A stretch of 64,000 nt of DNA from Ceratothoa steindachneri (lineage: Eukaryota > Arthropoda > Malacostraca > Isopoda > Cymothoidae), in contig OZ018326.1 of the NCBI GenBank assembly GCA_963969495.1, positions 148,147,806-148,211,805 of the forward strand, written 5' to 3'. The position numbers were made by a program, and so were the translations under genes. The number at the start of each line of letters is the position of its first letter. The stretch's first letter is position 1. Of the stretch, positions 36,808-49,807 are shown piece by piece. The notes below the pieces were generated by a model. That model did no database searches. It was not told where the DNA came from and saw only the letters and a list, made by a program, of their open reading frames with translations.

Positions 36808-39080
36808 CACAAGGATGAGTTCTAAATGGGCTAGGTGATTATTATAATGGTAACTGAAGAGGGATAGGTGCCACTTCGTGAAAGACGCACTTACGCACAG
36901 AACAAAGTACATATGTTCCTAATCTTAGAAGCGACTGCAATAAATACAAGCATATTACTTCGAAAAAGCAGGATGTTTATTGGTATAATTAAAAATGTTG
37001 GAATTAAAGTTTTATCGTATAGGGCCTAAAAGCAGTGCAGTGATACAAGATTTCCGGTTGTAAGGAAATTGCATCTGCAGGACCTGTTAGAGTAGCCGAA
37101 GTGGTGATAACTGAAGCATATAGGCGGGAATGGACAAAATGTCTTAACGTTGTAGTGATATTACGCGTCTAGCAACAACTCACGGAGTTTGTTGTGGTCA
37201 AACTTAAAGAAGATTATAGGGATGAGTCTCGGGACTTCCCTTTTTCCTCAGGACACTCGACCAGGACTCTCCCCTTCCTCTGATCAACCACCTCTTTTGT
37301 GTTGTCGTATAAGATGTATGCAAAAGGTTTTCTCGCATAGAATATTAGATTTTACGAAAGTCGTAAGACTGCCTCAAGATACGTATACATCGAGAGTCTA
37401 AGGGCACTCAAGACCGACGGCTTGGCGGGTCAGCCTCATTCATTGGAAGACCGGTCCGAGAAATAGGCAACTTCCTGTTTTTTCCTAGGTAATCCAGGAT
37501 AATTCCATACGTTGATGACACATGCATCCTCTGGACAACATACTCGCTTTATTAGAGATATATTAGAAATCGTTTCAATCCGGTCAACTCGAGAACATAT
37601 CATGTTCCCTCCTTTCTGGTCTCTTGCATCCTGCTTGATTTGATGGCGTTGTATATAAAGATTCTAAATCATTTGATTTGACACAAGATATGAAGTGAGC
37701 CTGGCAATTCTCACGGGCATTCCGATGGGGATGGCGTGACGTTTTTGTAGGTTATATGGTTTAGTATGCTTTACGTCCGTAGATTAGTTATGATCTGAAT
37801 GGGAACTTGGGAATTTATACAAAGATACAATTATTGAAGACATAAGACCCTGTTCCTGCGAATATTGGAGCATTGATTGTGCACACTTGTGTTGAAGGTG
37901 GGCAGTAATATGTCTCTGAAATGCGGGCACTTGGGCCATGAGGACGTGCCGCTCCAACAGAAACCAGTTTTAGAGGTCAAAATGGGTGAAATGACAATAG
38001 ATCATATTGCAGTAAGTAACCGCATGGATAATCACCGTTAAGTAGAGAGGCTACTCATGAGAAAATCTCAAAGAATTCTGCATACAGCATTCTTCGTCTG
38101 TAGAGAGGCAGTTATGGGTCGGATAAGATCTGAGTATTATCAGTTGATGATAAGGTCGTTTTTACGAGTAAGTTGAAAGGGGCTAAAAGGTTTTCCTAGA
38201 TTATAGCATGAGATAAGTTTCTCGCAATAAAATTGCTGTTTAAGTAGTCTTGTAAATATAAATAAGGATTGTGCTGTTTTTCGCAATTTATTGTGAACGA
38301 ATAACCACCTAGGTTTATTAAAAGTAAATGGATGATATATTATCGTCCTCAATACTAGTGGAAACAATGTTGGCGTCTGCTTTAGAAGTCAACAGAAACA
38401 AGAGAGGAGATGGTCAATCTCCCCTTTATGAAAAATAGGAACTTCTTAAGTTCCTTTGTGAGATGCTATAACTAAAAGCAAATGGTCGATCTCATCTTCC
38501 GAGTATTCGTAGTTTATCTAGAGGTACTGAGGGCTTACAAAATCAAGTAAGTTATCGGCCTCTCTAATAATCTTTTCAAAGGAAATGATAGAAGATTACG
38601 TGGCCAAAATATACAGCGAGTTAGCCAGAAATGACTGCAAGAAAGTTTCCCGACAGAGATCGCAACAAATTTGTGACGTTACGAGAGTCAGCGAGAGTTA
38701 TCATTGAACATAACAATGTTGTGTTTGAGAACTAAGATTAACTATAGAGTGAATTATAAGATTAAATGGATACTCTATTTTCTGAAGCATGCAAGATTAT
38801 TCAGAAACTGTAAATAACCTTGTTTATTTATTGGAGAAGAAAAAAACATATTTTAGTCAATGAAAATATCAACTCAGTCTAGCAAAACCTATTTATTGAT
38901 AATAATTTGTCCTATTAACCGTAGTACGAGAAAAATCAATGGGTTATTATCTAATAAACTGATGAATTTTAACTAATTATTAACAGTAAATAAAAATGAT
39001 CAAGCCGTTATGTAAGAAAATATTTGATATTTATTTTTCATAACTAAATTAATATTGCAGAGAAATAAATCACTGCACTT
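36807..39080. other. Mixed-composition stretch without recognisable gene
   Basis: GC-elevated in parts (37180-37440, 37890-37990) and AT-rich after 38.7 kb. No motif was recognised in the short frames. Confidence 0.35.
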
Positions 39081-40062
39081 TCCCAGGTATAGAATGCTGT
39101 AGAGGGATCCCCTAGAATAATATTTTTCCCCACCTCCTAAGATATTACTTCGGAAGAGAAAGCAAGCCGTTACTCCCCCCTCCCTCCAAATTCACCTGTT
39201 TGGACTTGACGCCAGGTCCCTGCAAAATTCACACAGAAGCATGGCGCTAAAATTGAAGGCTACTTCCCCACCGTCTCAATCTTCCCTCCCCCTCCCCCCC
39301 CACAGGTCAGGAGATTACTCATCTAATTTGTAGATTCGCCGCGAACAGCTTCTATGTCTCAAGTCGCTGGTCGTCCGTTTGGCCCCTAATCCCTGCCTCT
39401 TACGCTTTCCTGCAAGGAGACGCGTGGTTCTCACGGCCGATAACAAGGTTTTGAGAAGGCCTCAATCTCTCTCCCTGTTTTGGAGAACTCCGGTTGTATA
39501 TGCACCCTCCCAAAGATTAAAGACAGATTTTTTTAGACACCACTTCCCCGAAAGAAGTTCGATTCAACGAAGCTCTCTTCCGAGAAGTGTGAGTGATGGT
39601 CGCAAGCCACAGAAGAGCTGGACATCTTACACGTATCTTCTGGTTAGGGAGAGGAGTCTCGTGAGGCAACATCAGCCTTTCTCAACCGCCTTTGGCTCAA
39701 GGATTGAAGAAGCCGTCCTCTGAAGTTCTTCTGGTGCCCTTTTGAGGACAAGAGGCCCGATAGCTTGCTCAAGCCGAGTGTGGAAAGGTCATCATCCCCC
39801 CCCACCACCTTTTTAAAGTTCGACCGGTGACCTCTTGAGGACAAGAGGCCTGATAGCTCATCTTCCCCCCCTCCTCTTTTTAAGTTCGTCTGGTGACCTC
39901 TTGAGGATAAGAGGCCCGTATCTCACAAAACACAACTTTCGAAAAGATAGCCCCACCTGCCGCTGGTTTTCGGCTACCCACGTGGATAATCAAGGTCACC
40001 AATACCTCCCCATAAGTTTGCCCCTCTTTACTCTCGAGGTTCAAAGGAACTAAATTTCTCAT
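39080..40062 (+). repeat. GC-rich, C-tract-bearing LTR-like block with short tandem repeats
   Basis: A sharply GC-richer block with poly-C and poly-pyrimidine tracts, like those in LTR D at 3.2-4.3 kb. It contains three tandem units with the core 'cttgaggacaagaggcc', at about 39721, 39815 and 39881. The core is itself a short hairpin (cctcttg / caagagg). The CCCAGTGGGG-TATA box of the gypsy-type LTRs was not found, so membership of that family is unproven. Confidence 0.4.
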
Positions 40063-40589
40063 TTTCCTAAATCTCCCATATAACCATTCAATAACCGTGG
40101 TTATCTAATTAGTATTTAAAACATAATTCTCTCATATTCATGTACCTATATATATCCATATTTATTGTTGTGCCTTTTATTTAGTGTGTATTAAAATCTA
40201 TTTTTGTCGTTGTGTTTGGTATATTTCTTGGTCACGCAGGTGCAGCTATCTATTTAAATAGTACTCTTAGAACAATAACAGTTTTCGCTATGCTTGGCCC
40301 ACCTTAGAGCTTGTGTGCGCATATTCTCGTACACTTCGCCATACTCCGACAAATGCTAAGGGAAATAACGAGAAACTTATGATGTCTTGTCAGAAAGAGA
40401 CGGATACTCACACAAGGGATGCCCTGGAACGGCCGTGAGCCTCAGGTGTGTATAGAGAGCCTAGGAATTGGTGCACTTCTGACACAGATAAAAAGAGTGT
40501 TGGAAGCATGGCGAGACCGTGAGAATCCTTGCAGAACGCGTGGAAGTTTTGAATGTGAAGGACGAATAGTCACAGGATATTTTCATTGC
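40063..40589. other. Stretch without recognisable gene before the piggyBac relic
   Basis: No motif seen. The piggyBac 5' terminal repeat would be expected here but was not identified. Confidence 0.35.
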
Positions 40590-41530
40590 AACTTCTGATA
40601 GAAGTGAGAATTTTGATGAGGATTCTGGTGAAGAGGACAATTAGAAGTGACAACAGAAACTGTTTGGAATAATAACAATTAAGTTTCTCAAGAAAAGAAA
40701 AGTGCTAATAAATAAAATAGAAAGCCTTCAATATGAATGAAAGAATGCCTTTATTTATTCTATTGATCAGTCTTTGGTTGATTAAAATCAAAGTGAGAAC
40801 ACAGCCCCAGACGTCATACCGAAAGGGAAATTCCTAGTTAAGAAGTTTGAATTTTTCTTTCTGATGACTTGCTCCAGAGAATTGCCGATGAATCTGAAAG
40901 ATATGCTTTTCGAAAAATAAACAGTTTCATGTATCAATTCGTCAATTAGGATACTTATTCTCTCTGGTTATCATTCACTCCCTAGTCGCAGACATTTCTA
41001 AGCACAAGAAAACGGCATGCAACTTTCATCTGTTCCAGAAACTATGGCTAGAAACAGAGTTAAAGAAATACTTAAATATCTGCATTTTTATGATAATCAA
41101 AAACTAAATAATGATGACAGGTTTGGTTCACTTCTCTCCATTCAGGATCATTTGAACAAACAGGCTGAAAATTCGTACCAAAATGACCAAAGTATAACTT
41201 TGGAGAAATGCATGATCAAAAAATTCAGTCGACATAGTTGTAAAAAGTGGAGAAGCAATAAAACTTTACGATTTGGATTCCAAACATGGTACATCAATTT
41301 TAGCCTAGGATTCTTATGTGCTTTTGATGTTCATCAGGGCTCATCATATCGAATCAATAAAAAGTATTAAATTGGATATGGTAAGAAGGAGGAAACCTTT
41401 TTTTACCCTCTTTGATAATTTACCTAAGCTCATTGAAACAACTTTACTCAAGTTTTACTTTCAGTTATTTTACAACTTTCTCACTGGCTAATCAACTGTG
41501 AATGGTGAATTGCGGAGCAACTGAAACAAG
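40590..41530 (+). pseudogene. piggyBac-type transposase relic
   Basis: An acidic N-terminal scrap (FDEDSGEED, about 40610) is followed by a broken segment (DESERYAF, about 40885), then the open frame 41017-41370 (117 codons). That frame has MARNRVKEILKYLHFYDN, a DRFGSLL..DHLN segment and a TLEKCMIKKFSRH block, matching the piggyBac 'MSRNRFxxILRxLHFxDN ... DExMxxFxGR' pattern (DDE_Tnp_1_7 fold). The first catalytic Asp of the 'DExM' motif appears replaced (LEKCM). A further piece around 41380-41480 (DNLPKL and a degenerate 'YFDNFFTS'-like stretch) follows after a frameshift. Inactive relic. Confidence 0.8.
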
Positions 41531-44500
41531 AAAAATAACAATTGCCAAAATAATAAAAAACTTTCATAATCATTTATTCGAACGGAATCGTACCATTTAC
41601 CTGGCCAAGGTGCCATATATATGTTAACGTGCCCCCAAATTTGAAAAAACACAAAATTACTCAGGAAAAGTATATAGGAAAAGACCTAATTAAACGTTAT
41701 ATAAAAATTGGGCATTACAGGGTCGTGAGAAAAGTTTTATTGTTCTCAATACTTGCCTTTTTTCTATTATATTTGCATGCTAAGCAATTCTGCGAATGTA
41801 TGTACTCTTATTTATCGCATATCAATATCTTATCATATTAGTTTATTTAATATTTTGGGGAAAATATAGGATTGTATCAGATGAAATCATCATAAATATA
41901 TTAAATGTAATCCTTAATGTACAAAGGAAATTTCATCCAACATACTTATCCTAATTTTGAAATTATTTTATTAAAGGAAAATCGTTTTATTAATTTTGCT
42001 CGGTAGTGTATCCACTATCGTAGACCAATTTTGGAATGATTGAATTTTCTCTCGAGAATATTGTGGAAGATATTGAGATATAAATACATATGTTCTGATC
42101 TTTTGGGACTGTAGTGTAGGTTTTTCATATCTTAAGATACATGTATATATATATAAATTTTGGCAAAAGTTTTTCATTAAATAGTAATTTGTTTCTAGCT
42201 TACATTTTACATCCAGCAAATGAATTTTGCAAAAATCGACAAATTAGAAAATTCATATTCAACCCTGCAATTTCTCATAAATAACATAAATTTAACACTA
42301 AATTACGCGAACACAAATATATGGACAAATTGACTGCTATAAATTAACATACTCATAAATGATGGAGCCTGAGAAAGTAGATTTATTTTATAGAAATCCC
42401 CAAATTTGGCATCAAACAACATCCCTAGATTTATAGTTTAAATATTATTTGAATAAATTTAATATTGTTTTCAATAAATAACGAGTTAGATTGCAAACTT
42501 ACATCATTCTGATAAAAATCATATATTCTTTCTTTTAAAAATTGCAGGATCGAATTTGATGTTCAAATCGCAATAATAATCTATTGTAACACTTACGAAC
42601 TTGGGTTTGTTGCTAAATATTATTATGAAATAATCTGAAAAGTTCTTCCTGGGAATTTACAATCATGCATTTAACATTCAATTTTTCACTAAATTTATTC
42701 GATAAATTTGTAGAACAATTATCGATTATATTTTAAATGCAATTAAATCATCTGTGAATAAATTATAATATTTTACTACCAAAACTTTAAACCTAGATTT
42801 ATATTATCAGCTTCACATTAATAGATCTTTGAAAATATTTGCAAAGATATAATCTTTGATTTATTTTTAAACTTTTAAGTGCATTAAGACAAAAAAATCC
42901 AATTAAAACCTTAAATTTATGATACAAATTTGCTTAAAATGATCGTTTAAAATCAATTCGTTTATTTCAATTCTCAGACAAAAAATTCACTTCTCTCTGA
43001 ATTAATCTGAAAAGTTTTTTCACAAAATTGTATACAAAGATTTTTATTCTTCAATTTTCTCTTAAATAAATCTTGGAAATCTTTTCACTTTTAATGTCTC
43101 TTTACCATGCCTAGTTACATTTTAATCCAGAAGGTCTCCAAAAAAGGGGGATAAATCTCTTTATATCATTATCACAAACGACTTGAACGTAACCTATCTG
43201 AATTTGTTGTTTTGTGATCAACAGCGCCGAACTTTAGATTTATTTATTCATTTTCATCCGTCTTTTGATAGATCTATGAGCATGTTCCTTACTAGCTTTG
43301 GGGGAACTAATTATTTCGTATTTTACAATAGCTTTATTGAAATGCATTTATTTTTCGCGCATACACGACAATCGAAATTAGTATCATTTACATTTACGAA
43401 AGCAACAACTAAATTGTTTCCCACATCTTTTATTGTATGAATTACATTTATTATAGTAAGATGTTAACCAAGTTCCATTCACTTCGCTATATCTAGCTTA
43501 CTTGATGGGTCATATTAACCCTCCTAATTCTCCAAGGAACCGTATTTCAATTTTCATTAAAATCAAAGTAAATTTTATTTGCCATGACGTACGAAGCTTG
43601 TTTCGTGATCTTTTGCCAACAAAAAGCAAGAAGAATTCAATGCTCGGTGTATTTTTTAATGAAATCTTCCTTTGCCACTCAAATGCCATTTCACTTTCAT
43701 GTAGCTGATCTGCTTTTGTCATTATTTCTGTGAGAAAACCCATAATTTAATGAATTTATTTTGAAATAAGAAAGAAGAGAAAGAAAGTCTTCCCTGATTA
43801 TAGCCTTTCACCCAAACTTCAATCTAAAAAGATTGAGAAGAAAAATATATCGAAAATTTATAAGAATTATATGAAATATCATTTTTCAGTTTACTTGATA
43901 TTCCATTTACATTTAAAGAAATTTGCCTTCGACTTTGATGTTACTGTTTTATCAACTTTTAAGTCACATTAGACATGTATTAATGATCGGCTAAAAGTTA
44001 TTTCTTCTTTAATTAGTCATTAATTATAATTTTCAAATTATTCTACCTTTTATATATAATTGGCATGGAAAGTCGTTTCAATATTATTAAAATTTATTTT
44101 ATTCAGACCTAGACAAATCTTTCTTTCAAATAATCATCTGCTAATATACTCTCCCTATACATTTAAGTGAAATACTTAAATACCAATAAAATCGGATATT
44201 AACTTCCTTAATATTTAGTAGGAAATAAAGATGATATCTTTCAAATGTCACCAGTATAATATATACTACGTAAATATTATATTTCCGTTGAGATTTTTTT
44301 ATTGATCAACTTGCGGAATTCATTTTTCAACATTAAAGAAACTTTTAAGTCAACCTTACTAATATATTTTATTTTTATATAATTAGTATTTCTGGCTATT
44401 ACTTATGATGAAGATTAAAAGTTAAATTGGGTTGAATATGGTTTACTGTCAGTCGTACAAATGCCTTTTGATATACTGGTCACCTTTAAACGTGCGCTAA

Positions 44501-45869
44501 TGAATTATAAGATGCCTAAAGCGTCATTTCAGTTATCACAAGAATATCCACAATACTACGATCCTATCTTCCTATAATGATCTATAAGTGCTGTTAGTTG
44601 GGCACTTTCGTTTTACTCGGGTTCCATACACAGAAATGCATAAATAATAAAAAATAATGATAGAAATGGTGTCTCAAATGTAGTGTAGTTATCTATGAAA
44701 CCTTTAGTGCTTAGTACTAGTGCCAGGATGATCGTCAAGGATAAGATCTTCATAGTTGAAACTTCTGCCCTACCTCGAGTTATTCGCTTAATGGACTGTG
44801 ACTTCTCCTTCAGTATCGCAAATTTTCTTCGCAGCAACTCTTTTAGAAAGTTTTCGCTTGTAACAGTAGCAACTCAAAACTCTAATTCCAGTTTATTCCC
44901 AACTCATTTCTGTCAGGTTTGCCTTACAAAAAGAGAAATAAACTGTCAAGAGCAATAAAGATAACCTAATGTACTCGAACTAGTAAGGTTAAACTAAGCT
45001 AATGAAGTCAAATGAGTAAGTCTAATCGAATCTAATGTTGGTGTTGCTCCAAAATACTTTTTAATTTTCTTTCCGTTTTCCGATTGAGTCAAGAGTTTCC
45101 TGCCAACCATATAGTATATGCTCTAACCATACTTACTGCATCTCCTAAACTATAGATCGATTTATTGACATATAATTGATGGTGGAATGCATTTCTCTAT
45201 AAAACTTCACTCGAGTACATGATTGGACTTTGTACTATATAAATAACTATATAAATAACTATATATATATAACTATTGTAAGCATATACAGTCCAAATTA
45301 AAGCTCATTTATACATCTTTCAATAATTGGTTCTCCACAATACATTCTGATTGCAATCCCTCACATCCCAATATATCGAATAGAGACCTAAAATCGACAT
45401 ATTTTATAGTCATAATGCTGAGCTCGATATCAGTAATCTATGCCACAGCTTGATTTTTCGCTTTCCAAACACCTTTCTCCTAATAATCATCTTATATCGA
45501 TCATATTTGCACCCAACAACAAACGGATTTCTTATCTGGAATAATTCAGTTGATATAACTGATCCTTTGCATATCTTCACTATCTTCCAACTACAAAGCA
45601 AATAACAGAGCTTTGCTCATCTTTCTTATAGTGTCTTCATAATTTCACATACAAATGTTATGTTAATATCCCTTGTGCATTGATATCCTTTATTTGTAAT
45701 GAATCCTTATCACGTAGATGTTTTTTCTTTCTCCCTGAAACCTATTACTGTTAGGCCAATGTTAAAATAAGGCAGGTGTAATTTTGATTAGAATAATGAA
45801 ATATTTCTTCCCTCCTAATTTAGTGCAAAGAGATATTAAAGAAAAATGTACTTAAAAAGGATTATTTTA
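41531..45869. other. Long AT-rich stretch without recognisable gene
   Basis: Very AT-rich. Frames such as 43183-43440 (+, 85 codons) and 44695-44958 (+, 87 codons) show no domain I recognise and no codon-use signal against the background. No RNA gene seen. Confidence 0.4.
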
Positions 45870-46350
45870 GTAGCCTATGACTCTATATCGCAATATGCCT
45901 GTCGGTCTGTTCTCGTTTTCTTTTTCTTTTTTGGGTAATAACATTGTAAGTATTCTGCCTATTCTAACGAAATTTACAAACCTTATGTTGTTTTCCTTCT
46001 CTTTCGAATGGTACAATTGTCAAGGGCCTCCCAAAGTTAGCACGGTAATTATTTTGCTTTGGTAAAACAATTTTAACTATTTGTCCGATTCGAAAGATAT
46101 TTGAGACCATTATGTTATTTTACATTCTCTTTCGAATGATATAATAATGAGGAAGGTCTTCCCAAAGTTAGCCTGGGAATTATTTGTCAATAACCTAACT
46201 ATTCTGCCGATTCTAATGAAATCTGAAACCCCTAAGGCGTTTTACATTCTCTTTCGAATAATATACGACTACTTGGTCGTAAGGAAAGCAATCAGAATAA
46301 GTGAGACCATGCGACATTTTGGTCAGCAGACGCTGTTTACTAAATTAATT
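45870..46350 (+). repeat. Dispersed repeat family R1, copy 3 (tandem monomers)
   Basis: The richest copy. A monomer of about 125-131 bp recurs; cccaaagttag occurs at 46030 and 46161, and 'ttctctttcgaat' blocks lie near 46000, 46125 and 46250. The 3' part again carries 'cagaataagtgagacc' and 'ggtcagcagac', shared with copies 1 and 2. Confidence 0.7.
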
Positions 46351-48869
46351 AAACCTATTAGGTCTGGAGAATTTCTCGCAGTTCAAAAACTAATAATAAG
46401 GAAACTCAAATATGAGTCATATTGTGTTTTCCTGCATACTACTCAGTCTAAGTATGGTAATAGTTTTGAGGAAAAGGCGGCATATATTAATAATGGTTTG
46501 AGAGATTCTTATCAGGAAGAAGGAATCAATTTTGTAACTTTCTGTCATTTCTTTTGCGAGTGTCGTGACCTATTTTGAACAACTGGACTTCAGTTTTAAA
46601 CCAAAGAAAAAGAGAGCTTCCGTAAACTACTAAATATTTCTGCACTTTATATTTTTCAGTAGTACGCAACTCGTAAATAAATTAAGAAACATTAAATTTG
46701 CGAAGATCATAAAACCTCACTTCTGAATTCTTCTGTTCTTTATGTATGAAACCCTTACAGTTTAAGACATATGATCAGGGAACTATGAGCGTTAGTTACA
46801 AAGGAAGACTGATATTATCACTGGCACTGAAACATAGAATGAAAGCTGCAGTAATTACTTTAGTGATATTCCAAGGTAGAAATTTTTCGGTATAAATATT
46901 TAATAAAGATTAAACAATAAAAAGGTGAGTAATTTTTATTATATGTAATAATCCAAATAAATGCAATAATAAAGATATAATTATATAGGCACAAATATCT
47001 TAGCTAATTAAATCGAGATAATTCACGGTTTTCCTTTGTTTTTAATTATTGTAGGAAATTGATTGGAAATTTCTAATGTCGGTATATTGGGAAATATTCA
47101 TTAATTCTTTCAAGATAAATAATTGTTGAATAATTAAGGATAAGCTTAAGTTAATTCTTGATTCCTAATCTTGTTCAGCCCTAAATAGAACTGTTTAATT
47201 GGCTAATTCAACACTCTCGTATCCTCACATGACCCCAAGATTTTTCGTCCACCCGTGGGTGTAGGCTATATATATAAGTAACATATGGTTAAACAGAAAT
47301 AAAAGCAGCCAGTGTATATGTTTAATATAGCCATGATAATCCTCTTTAAGACTGTAGAGGTCTTGCTTAGGCAACGCTCCTCAGCGATGCCAAGCATTTA
47401 ATTGTTTGCAATTAATCAATCAAATATGCTTAAAAACATTTGGTCTAAATGACTATTTAAACATTCTATCTAACACACGACACGAGGATTTTCACCCACT
47501 TGTGAGACATCCCTATATTACATAAATTTCAGTTAAAATGGAACAAAAATATCCAGGCTATGCGAATATTTTGTAATATCAAGCCTCTCTGACGCTAAAT
47601 CTGGTACAATGCCCGATGCAGTATCAACGAGGTATAAAATTAATCAACATTGATATTGAAACAATATAATTTGGTTTTAAAAGTTTCTGGGATATAATAT
47701 TAATCCAAGTAATACTCAATACCGTTTACTAAAATTCACAAAGGAAAGGTAATCAGTTAAACTACTAAATTTAGTTTTTTATATTAAAAAATCCTCCATC
47801 TTAAATAGTATTAAAATAAATAAAGCAAAATTCTATTACTAAAACTTTGTTTAGGCTTCGATAGCAAACATGCTACAGAACCTCACATAGAAACACGCCT
47901 GCACAGCTCGGTAGCCGCATGAACTAGGTAAGGTTTCAGTTTCCAGCATTTCGGAAGGTTGGACACGATCTAGGTTAAATCATCAAATCAAGAGCACTTG
48001 CACGGCTGGAACAGGAGCTATAAATCGAAAGTACGGCTTTATTTCTCTTTCATCAACCTCATATTTCCATGAAAACTAGTTCTCACAACAGGAAGAGGAG
48101 TCGAATATCCTAAATTGTGGTAGAATAAAACTCATTCAACTAAAGGTACTACAGATAAAACGAAAGACTTTTCAAATAAAAAGATTACCTCCAAACTCGT
48201 CAAGTCTTTCTCCCTTAACCAGATTCCATGTCTATTTAGCCTTTTGAGTATTTTATTGTCTTTCTCTCTTGCCACTTTGATCTCATCGACTCGCTTCAAT
48301 ATTCCGAGTCACTTAACAGTAACGACGGCACATTGCATTAAATTATGTACAATTGTCTTGCTCGAATAAATTAAGTGTTCTTCTACTGTTTCCTAAGGTA
48401 CTATATACGCAGGTAAGTGCAGAAATATAATTCAATCAAAATGAATATAAGTATATAAACCAAACAATAATATTTTTATAGTACGAAACTTCCTCGTTTC
48501 TACTCATTTAAAGGAATACCAAATTTACAAGATTATTTTGTAATAACCTCTGTCAATTTAACGTATTCGTACCAGCATTGCTGTAATAAATTATTTCTTT
48601 CGATCAATTTGCATATCCGGATTTTTAAGTTTAATTAACTATTTCATGTGTTATAATTTTTCTATCAAAAATCATTACCATATACATTATAGAAATAATA
48701 AAGCACCAAAATTCGCTATTTTATCACAACCTCCAGAAAGTAGTACTGAGTAGTAGTATTGAAGGGAGGAATCCGAGTCTATACAGACACTCATACGCAC
48801 ATACAAACACATACGTACAAACATACACGAGCATACAAGCCCATCACATTTTCTATTATACTCGATATT
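46351..48869. other. AT-rich stretch without recognisable gene
   Basis: Short frames only. No transposon or RNA-gene motif recognised. Confidence 0.4.
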
Positions 48870-49075
48870 CCACCCCAACCCCCACCCCGATTGGTTTGCC
48901 AACAAAATGTTCCTAGATCAGTGATCTTTTTCTAAGCAATGGTTAAGGTGTCTTAGAGGCGGTTTGAATATTCATTTATTGCCTAGTTTTATTCAACATT
49001 AGTAAATATCGAGCATTGGTTAAGATGTCTGGGCCAAAGGGATTGTTTCATTCGACATTAGTTAATATCGGAAGA
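48870..49075 (+). repeat. Dispersed repeat family R2, copy 2
   Basis: It has 'cctagatcagtgatc', 'taagcaatggttaaggtgtc', 'cggtttgaatattcattta', and a further block 'ggttaagatgtctgggcc' absent from the shorter copy at 56.3 kb. It ends where the 254-bp tandem repeat begins. Confidence 0.6.
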
Positions 49076-49080
49076 TTAAT

Positions 49081-49727
49081 CAAAGATTAATCTTCTAAGA
49101 TACCTATGATATCTGGCATCTACAGATTTTATTTTCTCGATAAAGCAAGGAGATAAAATATTACCATTCAACTCTTTTTAGTTTCCATACTGATTTTTCG
49201 CAAACACACACACATACATGATCATACACACCAATGACCTTTGCTCATGCCACCGACGACTACTACCTCCAGAAAAGGCAAAATTACTGTTCTTAAGATG
49301 CCAGGCCCGTCCCCTCATCTGTAGATATTTAAATCAAAGATTAATCTTTTAAGATATCTATGAGATCTGGCATCTACAGATTTTATTTTCTCGATAAAGC
49401 AAGGAGATAAAATATTGCTATTCAGCTCTTTTTAGTTTGCATACTGATTTTTTGCAAACACACACACATACATGATCATACACACCAATGACCTTTGTTA
49501 ATGCACCCGACGACTACTACCTCCAGAAAAGGCTAAATTACTGTTCTTAAGGTGCCAAGCCCGTCCCCTCATCTGTAGATATATAAATCAAAGATTAATC
49601 TTCTAAGATATCTATGATATCTGGCATCCACAGATTTTATTTTAGCGATAAAGCAAGGAGATAAAATATTGCTATTCAACTCTTTTTAGTTTCCATACTG
49701 ATTTTTTGCAAACACACACACATACAA
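49081..49727. repeat. 254-bp tandem repeat, about 2.5 units
   Basis: Units start with caaagattaatctt at 49081, 49335 and 49589. The first two are exactly 254 bp and the third stops near 49727 in an (AC)n stretch. Each unit includes 'gataaagcaaggagataaaa', acacacacacatac and 'cgacgactactacctccag'. Divergence between units is low. Confidence 0.9.
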
Positions 49728-49807
49728 GATTTTCAAGGTTTTTAAAGTTTCTCTTAATATAATTCGAGTTTTTACACCTGGCCCTTTCTGTAAAATAAGT
49801 AAAAGTA

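Noticed and set aside
46147..46578. The + frame of 143 codons, second longest in the window.
   Set aside because: Its first third lies in the non-coding dispersed repeat R1, the rest has no recognisable domain, and the composition follows the AT-rich background.
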